Assembly: GCA_028287885.1 (NCBI GenBank)
Contig: JAQBOT010000086.1
Location: 1-6,505, forward strand
DNA from: Pedobacter sp.
GTDB taxonomy: Bacteria > Bacteroidota > Bacteroidia > Sphingobacteriales > Sphingobacteriaceae
Length of the DNA: 6,505 bases
Reading direction: 5' to 3'
The position numbers and the translations under genes were made by a program. Shown here piece by piece: positions 6,474 through 6,505 of the stretch. The notes under the pieces were generated by a model. That model was not told the origin of the DNA. It searched no databases and saw nothing but the letters and a program-made list of their open reading frames with translations. The number at the start of each line of letters is the position of its first letter. The stretch's first letter is position 1.

Positions 6474-6505
6474 TCTTGTTTTATTTTGAAAGCGCAGGAA
6501 CAAGA
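6474..6505. repeat. Inverted repeat at the window edge
   Basis: TCTTGTT (6474-6480) and AACAAGA (6499-6505) are perfect inverted copies 18 bases apart, and the right arm is cut by the window end, so the match may be longer. It could be a terminator for a gene to the right, the edge of a mobile element, or chance. No gene is recognisable between 6385 and 6505. Confidence 0.3.

Noticed and set aside
6413..6505. Minus-strand frame open for 30 codons from the window edge to a TGA at 6413-6415
   Set aside because: An AT-rich sequence often leaves 30 codons open by chance, and the translation matches no family I recognise. It could be the tail of a gene to the right but cannot be supported from this window.

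Overview
The window looks like chromosomal DNA of a member of the Bacteroidota, possibly a Pedobacter-like Sphingobacteriaceae (the genus is a guess). Three things point there. Sequences fitting the Bacteroidota -7 promoter element TAnnTTTG lie ahead of several genes. Shine-Dalgarno sequences are essentially absent. The proteins (a glutamate synthase small subunit, a ~176-residue SpoU methyltransferase, a histidine kinase with an HDLRGP H-box) resemble those of that phylum. There is no sign of a phage, transposase, CRISPR array, tRNA or rRNA. Most of the window is ordinary housekeeping and metabolic sequence.

Layout. On the plus strand, bases 1-1419 hold the 3' part of gltD (glutamate synthase small subunit), whose true start is left of the window. 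It converges on a minus-strand block across a 119-base gap that contains a long hairpin terminator, probably working in both directions. The minus-strand block, read right to left, is a membrane histidine kinase (4739-3336), a 100-base gap, galactokinase galK (3235-2084), and 14 bases later a TrmH/SpoU RNA methyltransferase (2069-1539). galK and the methyltransferase are probably co-transcribed, although a -7-like box directly before the methyltransferase start may give it its own nearly leaderless promoter. The kinase has no response regulator beside it.

A 419-base AT-rich gap (4740-5158) separates the kinase from the divergent, plus-strand zinc-dependent alcohol dehydrogenase (5159-6286). 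It holds a promoter candidate for each side and seems to give the dehydrogenase a leader of about 200 bases. Downstream of the dehydrogenase is the most unusual element in the window: five 11-base AGGGC units in exact 11-base register, followed by three units in mirror orientation. Three forward units pair with the three reversed units to make a long hairpin. The last ~120 bases hold no recognisable gene.

Functionally, GltD supplies NADPH electrons for glutamate synthesis, GalK makes galactose-1-phosphate, and the dehydrogenase probably oxidises or reduces a small alcohol/aldehyde with NAD(H). Nothing in the sequence ties these into one pathway. No novel multi-gene system is evident. The points worth a second look are the mirrored 11-mer array, an Asp in place of a structural-zinc Cys in the dehydrogenase, and the duplicated arm of the gltD terminator.
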